Shown here: positions 59,033 to 64,000 of the stretch, in pieces
Position numbering within the stretch: the stretch's first letter is position 1
Layout: the number at the start of each line of letters is the position of its first letter
Assembly: GCF_022698165.1 (NCBI RefSeq)
Contig: NZ_JALDAY010000017.1
Coordinates: 1-64,000 of the forward strand
DNA length: 64,000 bases
Direction of reading: 5' to 3'
Origin: Streptomyces cylindrosporus
GTDB lineage: Bacteria > Actinomycetota > Actinomycetes > Streptomycetales > Streptomycetaceae
Translations under genes and position numbers: made by a program
Notes under the pieces: generated by a model
Databases searched by the model: none
What the model was told of the DNA's origin: nothing
The model's input: only the letters and a program-made list of their open reading frames with translations

Positions 59033-60034
59033 ATGAGCTCCCTGATCAGCCGGACCCGCTTCTCCGTGCTCGACCGTTCCCGCACCCGCGAAGGGCACAC
59101 GAACGCCGAGGCGTTGCGGGACACCGTCGGGCTGGCCCGGGAGGTGGAGCGGCTCGGGTATCACCGGTTCTGGGTGTCCGAGCACCACGGCGTGCCCGGG
59201 GTCGCCGGGTCCGCGCCGACCGTGCTGGCCGCCGCCGTCGCGGGGGCGACGCGGGCCATTCGGGTCGGTACGGGCGGCGTGATGCTGCCCAATCACCGGC
59301 CGCTGGTGGTCGCCGAGCAGTTCGGGGTGCTGGAGTCCCTCTTTCCCGGGCGGATCGACATGGGGCTCGGGCGGTCCGTGGGCTTCACCGACGGCGTGCG
59401 CCGGGCGCTGGGCCGGGACAAGGGAGACGCCGAGGACTTCGCCGGGCAGCTCGGCGAACTGCTCGGCTGGTTCCGGGGCACCTCGCCGACCGGGGTGCAC
59501 GCCCGCCCCGCCGAGGGCCTGACCGTGCCGCCGTTCGTGCTCGCCATGGGCGAGGGCGCCGGCATCGCGGCCCGCGCGGGCCTGCCCATGGTCATCGGCG
59601 ACCTCCGCGACCGGGAGAAGATGCAGCGCGGCATCGACCACTACCGCGAGCACTTCCGGCCCTCCGAGTGGGCCCGGGAGCCGTACGTCGTCGTCTCGGG
59701 GACGGTCGCGGTGGCCGCCACGCCCGAGCAGGCCCGGCGGCTGCTGGTACCGGAGGCCTGGTCGATGGCGTACTCCCGCACCCACGGCACCTTCCCGCCG
59801 CTGCCGCCCGCCGAGCGCGTCGAGGGCCTCGCCCTGAGCGACAAGGAACGCGGCTTCTACGAGGCGGGGCTCGCCGGGCACATCGCGGGCACCGAGGAGC
59901 AGGTCGCGCACGAGCTGGAGACCGTGCTGAAGGAGACGGGGGCGCAGGAGGTGCTGGTGACGACCAGCACGTACGACCGGGCGGCGCTCGTGGAGTCGTA
60001 CCGGAGGCTGGCGGGGATCTTCGCCGGGAGCTGA
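59033..60034 (+). CDS. LLM-class oxidoreductase (MsnO8 family)
   Basis: A 333-residue luciferase-like monooxygenase. SSLISRTRFSVLDRSRTREGHTN opens it, followed by GYHRFWVSEHHGVPGVAGSAP, the typical MsnO8-family EHH motif, and VGTGGVMLPNHRPLVVAEQFGVLESLFPGRIDMGLGR. It should bind FMN or F420. It lies next to no pathway genes, so the substrate is unknown. Confidence 0.86.
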   Translation: MSSLISRTRFSVLDRSRTREGHTNAEALRDTVGLAREVERLGYHRFWVSEHHGVPGVAGSAPTVLAAAVAGATRAIRVGTGGVMLPNHRPLVVAEQFGVLESLFPGRIDMGLGRSVGFTDGVRRALGRDKGDAEDFAGQLGELLGWFRGTSPTGVHARPAEGLTVPPFVLAMGEGAGIAARAGLPMVIGDLRDREKMQRGIDHYREHFRPSEWAREPYVVVSGTVAVAATPEQARRLLVPEAWSMAYSRTHGTFPPLPPAERVEGLALSDKERGFYEAGLAGHIAGTEEQVAHELETVLKETGAQEVLVTTSTYDRAALVESYRRLAGIFAGS

Positions 60035-60143
60035 CGCCTCCGATCAGTATTCGAGAAGCGCCGGCCCCGGGGGCCCGGCTAGCGTGGCGGTCGTGTGCGG
60101 CACCCTGCACACGAGCCTCTTCCCCGCAGCCGATGGAGACACC

Positions 60144-62498
<2,355 letters not shown>

Positions 62499-62718
62499 TC
62501 AGTCGCGCAGTCCGTCGACGACCAGGGCGAGGATGCGGACGGCCCGCTCCTCGCCGTGGCGGTCCGGGGCGATTCGCGACATCCGCTCGCTGAGCCGCAG
62601 CAGTACGTCCTCGGGGTCCAGGCCCGGCTTGGGGGAGCCGTCGGCGGCGCCGAATTTGAGCCGCCCGTAGCGGGCGACCTCGTCGAACCAGCGCCGGAGC
62701 ACTTGAAGCGGCTCCCCT
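62499..62718 (-). pseudogene. 3' remnant of a TetR-family gene
   Basis: The last 69 or so codons read LQVLRRWFDEVARYGRLKFG, then DPEDVLLRLSERMSRIAPDR and RAVRILALVVDGLRD, which fits the C-terminal ligand domain of a TetR regulator. The stop overlaps the end of the UvrA-like gene's spacer at 62499. Upstream of about 62718 the frame becomes an arginine-rich, non-protein-like sequence, and no HTH is present. It is a truncated gene, cut by the event that also truncated the facing epimerase. Confidence 0.6.
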
Positions 62719-62724
62719 TCGGGA

Positions 62725-62900
62725 CGGCGGACCTGGGCCCGGATCCCGCGCGACGGCCTGGGCGAGCACGGGCGCCGGGTGTCCACCCGGCAGGTCCCGG
62801 ACTTCACCGTCCGGCTCGCGGCCCGCTTCCGGGACCCGTCCCTCCGCGAGATCGCCCCCGCGCTCGGCCGCCGCAACCGGCACAGGACCGAGAAGGCGCG
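62725..62900 (+). pseudogene. 3' remnant of an NAD-dependent epimerase/dehydratase gene
   Basis: The frame reads WARIPRDGLGEHGRRVSTRQ, VPDFTVRLAARFRDPSLREI and APALGRRNRHRTEKAR. This is the C-terminal pattern of SDR epimerases of the dihydroflavonol-reductase type (reductase tail with P-x-F/W-x-V-R-L-A and a final K-A-R). No Rossmann domain is present and the GTG at 62779 is not a real start. The fragment lies tail-out from the TetR remnant on the opposite strand. Confidence 0.55.
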
Positions 62901-62904
62901 CACG

Positions 62905-63013
62905 GCGCCCGCTGAGAGCCGTCGGGGCATCGCCCGACGAGCGCCGCGCACCCGGCTCGCATAGACTCGCGTGGTTTGTCCCGCCGCAGTCGACGACGTG
63001 TACGGAGTTCCCC
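62905..63013 (+). promoter_or_regulatory. Region upstream of the second UvrA-like gene
   Basis: About 110 bp of GC-rich sequence with a short less GC-rich part, CGCATAGACTCGCGTGGTTTG, near 62958-62978 that could be promoter. GGAG at 63004-63007 precedes the ATG 63014. I see no other feature. Confidence 0.35.
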
Positions 63014-64000
63014 ATGCCGAGCCCACACGACCCGTACGTCCGGGTCCGCGGCGCCCGTGAGCACAACCTCAAGGGCGTGGACGTCGACATCCCGCGGGAC
63101 GTGCTGACCGTGTTCACGGGCGTGTCGGGGTCGGGGAAGTCGTCGCTCGCGTTCGGCACGATCTACGCCGAGGCCCAGCGCCGCTACTTCGAGTCGGTCG
63201 CCCCGTACGCCCGCCGTCTCATCCACCAGGTCGGCGCCCCGAAGGTCGGCGAGATGACCGGTCTGCCCCCCGCGGTCTCCCTCCAGCAGCGCCGCTCGGC
63301 CCCGACGTCCCGCTCGTCCGTCGGCACGGTCACGAACCTCTCCAACTCCCTGCGCATGCTCTTCTCCCGCGCCGGCGACCATCCGCCCGGCGCCGAGCGT
63401 CTCGACTCCGACGCCTTCTCCCCCAACACGGCCGCCGGAGCCTGCCCCGAGTGCCACGGCCTGGGCCAAGTGCACGGTACGACCGAGGAGTTGCTGGTCC
63501 CCGACCCGTCGCTGTCGATCCGCGAGGGCGCGATCGCCGCGTGGCCGGGCGCCTGGCAGGGCAAGAACCTGCGGGACATCCTCGACACGCTGGGCCACGA
63601 CGTGGACCGGCCGTGGCGCGAACTCCCGGCCCGCGACCGCGAATGGATCCTGTTCACGGACGAGCAGCCGGTCGTCACCGTCCATCCGGTGCGGGACGCG
63701 GACCGCATCCAACGCCCGTACCAGGGCACGTACATGAGCGCCCGCCGCTATGTGATGAAGACGTTCTCCGACACCAAGAGCCAGACCCTGCGGACGAAGG
63801 CGGAGCGCTTCCTGACCAGCACCCCGTGTCCGGTCTGCGGCGGCAGCAGGCTGCGCCCGGAGGCGCTGGCGGTGACCTTCGCCGGCCGTACGATCGCCGA
63901 GCTCGCGGCCCTGCCGCTGGTGGAGCTGGCGGCGTGCCTGGACGGCACCTCGGAGGCGGCCCGCGTCCTGACCGACGACCTCAAGTCCCGTATCGCGCCG
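63014..64000 (+). CDS. Second UvrA-like ABC ATPase, partial (runs off right edge)
   Basis: The first 329 codons of a UvrA-family protein in an uninterrupted frame from ATG 63014. It begins MPSPHDPYVRVRGAREHNLK, then Walker A FTGVSGSGKSSLAFGTIYAE, then RRYFESVAPYARRLIHQVG and LPPAVSLQQRRSAPTSRSSVG, with zinc Cys pairs CPECHGLG and CPVCGGSR. It is a paralogue of, and not identical to, the 60144 gene (for example AFGT against VFDT after Walker A). The C-terminal half lies outside this window. Confidence 0.88.
   Translation, partial: MPSPHDPYVRVRGAREHNLKGVDVDIPRDVLTVFTGVSGSGKSSLAFGTIYAEAQRRYFESVAPYARRLIHQVGAPKVGEMTGLPPAVSLQQRRSAPTSRSSVGTVTNLSNSLRMLFSRAGDHPPGAERLDSDAFSPNTAAGACPECHGLGQVHGTTEELLVPDPSLSIREGAIAAWPGAWQGKNLRDILDTLGHDVDRPWRELPARDREWILFTDEQPVVTVHPVRDADRIQRPYQGTYMSARRYVMKTFSDTKSQTLRTKAERFLTSTPCPVCGGSRLRPEALAVTFAGRTIAELAALPLVELAACLDGTSEAARVLTDDLKSRIAP

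Overview
This 64 kb window is high-GC DNA from an actinomycete, almost certainly a Streptomyces chromosome. The signs are strong third-position GC codon bias, many GTG starts, ATGA/TGATG coupled gene pairs, a conservon (cvnABCD), a complete ergothioneine operon (egtABCD), a DmdR-type iron box and MT0933-type antitoxin and DUF3500 families. I saw no rRNA, tRNA, CRISPR array, insertion sequence or phage gene.

Layout. (1) Positions 1-25.8 kb, plus an SDR and TetR at 30.3-32.1 kb, form a large acyl-CoA-centred catabolic region. It holds three CoA-activating enzymes (two AMP-forming ligases, one family III CoA-transferase), three acyl-CoA dehydrogenases, two crotonases, a MaoC-type hydratase, several SDRs and a thiolase. 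It also holds an aldehyde dehydrogenase, an amidohydrolase, a P450, a VOC protein, two F420/FMN luciferase-like oxidoreductases and an HsaA/HsaB-like two-component flavin monooxygenase. The units are arranged head-to-head and tail-to-tail. Six promoter regions carry a shared near-palindrome, AGTRTACT, and two others share a second palindrome, ATTRCGCATACSSAAT. At its centre (7.9-12.9 kb) lie an ACAD, an SDR, an aminoglycoside-phosphotransferase-like kinase, a CoA ligase and a 103-aa protein. This is the same set of parts as the bacterial levulinate/4-hydroxyacid pathway (LvaC, LvaD, LvaA, LvaE, LvaB), and it parallels mammalian ACAD10/11. I infer that the region activates and degrades an acid whose catabolism passes through a 4-hydroxyacyl-CoA; the true substrate is unknown.

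(2) 25.8-30 kb is a conservon: a sensor kinase-like CvnA, roadblock CvnB, DUF742 CvnC and GTPase CvnD. (3) 32-45.6 kb is an accessory and secretory stretch. It has two secreted DUF3500 proteins (one coupled to a HupE/UreJ-type membrane protein), a secreted esterase, a TetR with its operator, an iron-box-controlled gene pair with an MFS exporter, a PAS-GAF-PP2C phosphatase, a GH43/AbfB arabinan-type enzyme and an amidase. (4) 45.7-48.3 kb holds an antitoxin/PemK-type toxin pair, an alpha/beta hydrolase and a PARG-like (TIGR02452) protein. (5) 48.6-53 kb is egtABCD.

(6) 53.1-57.5 kb is a LacI-controlled sugar or inositol locus that looks reduced: an oxidoreductase and an orphan substrate-binding lipoprotein remain, with a decayed stretch between them. 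(7) 57.7-64 kb has dodecin, a HAD phosphatase, a ferredoxin-like protein, an LLM oxidoreductase and two UvrA-like ATPases. Between the UvrA-like genes lie the 3' remnants of a TetR gene and an NAD-dependent epimerase gene, facing away from each other around one apparent deletion joint.
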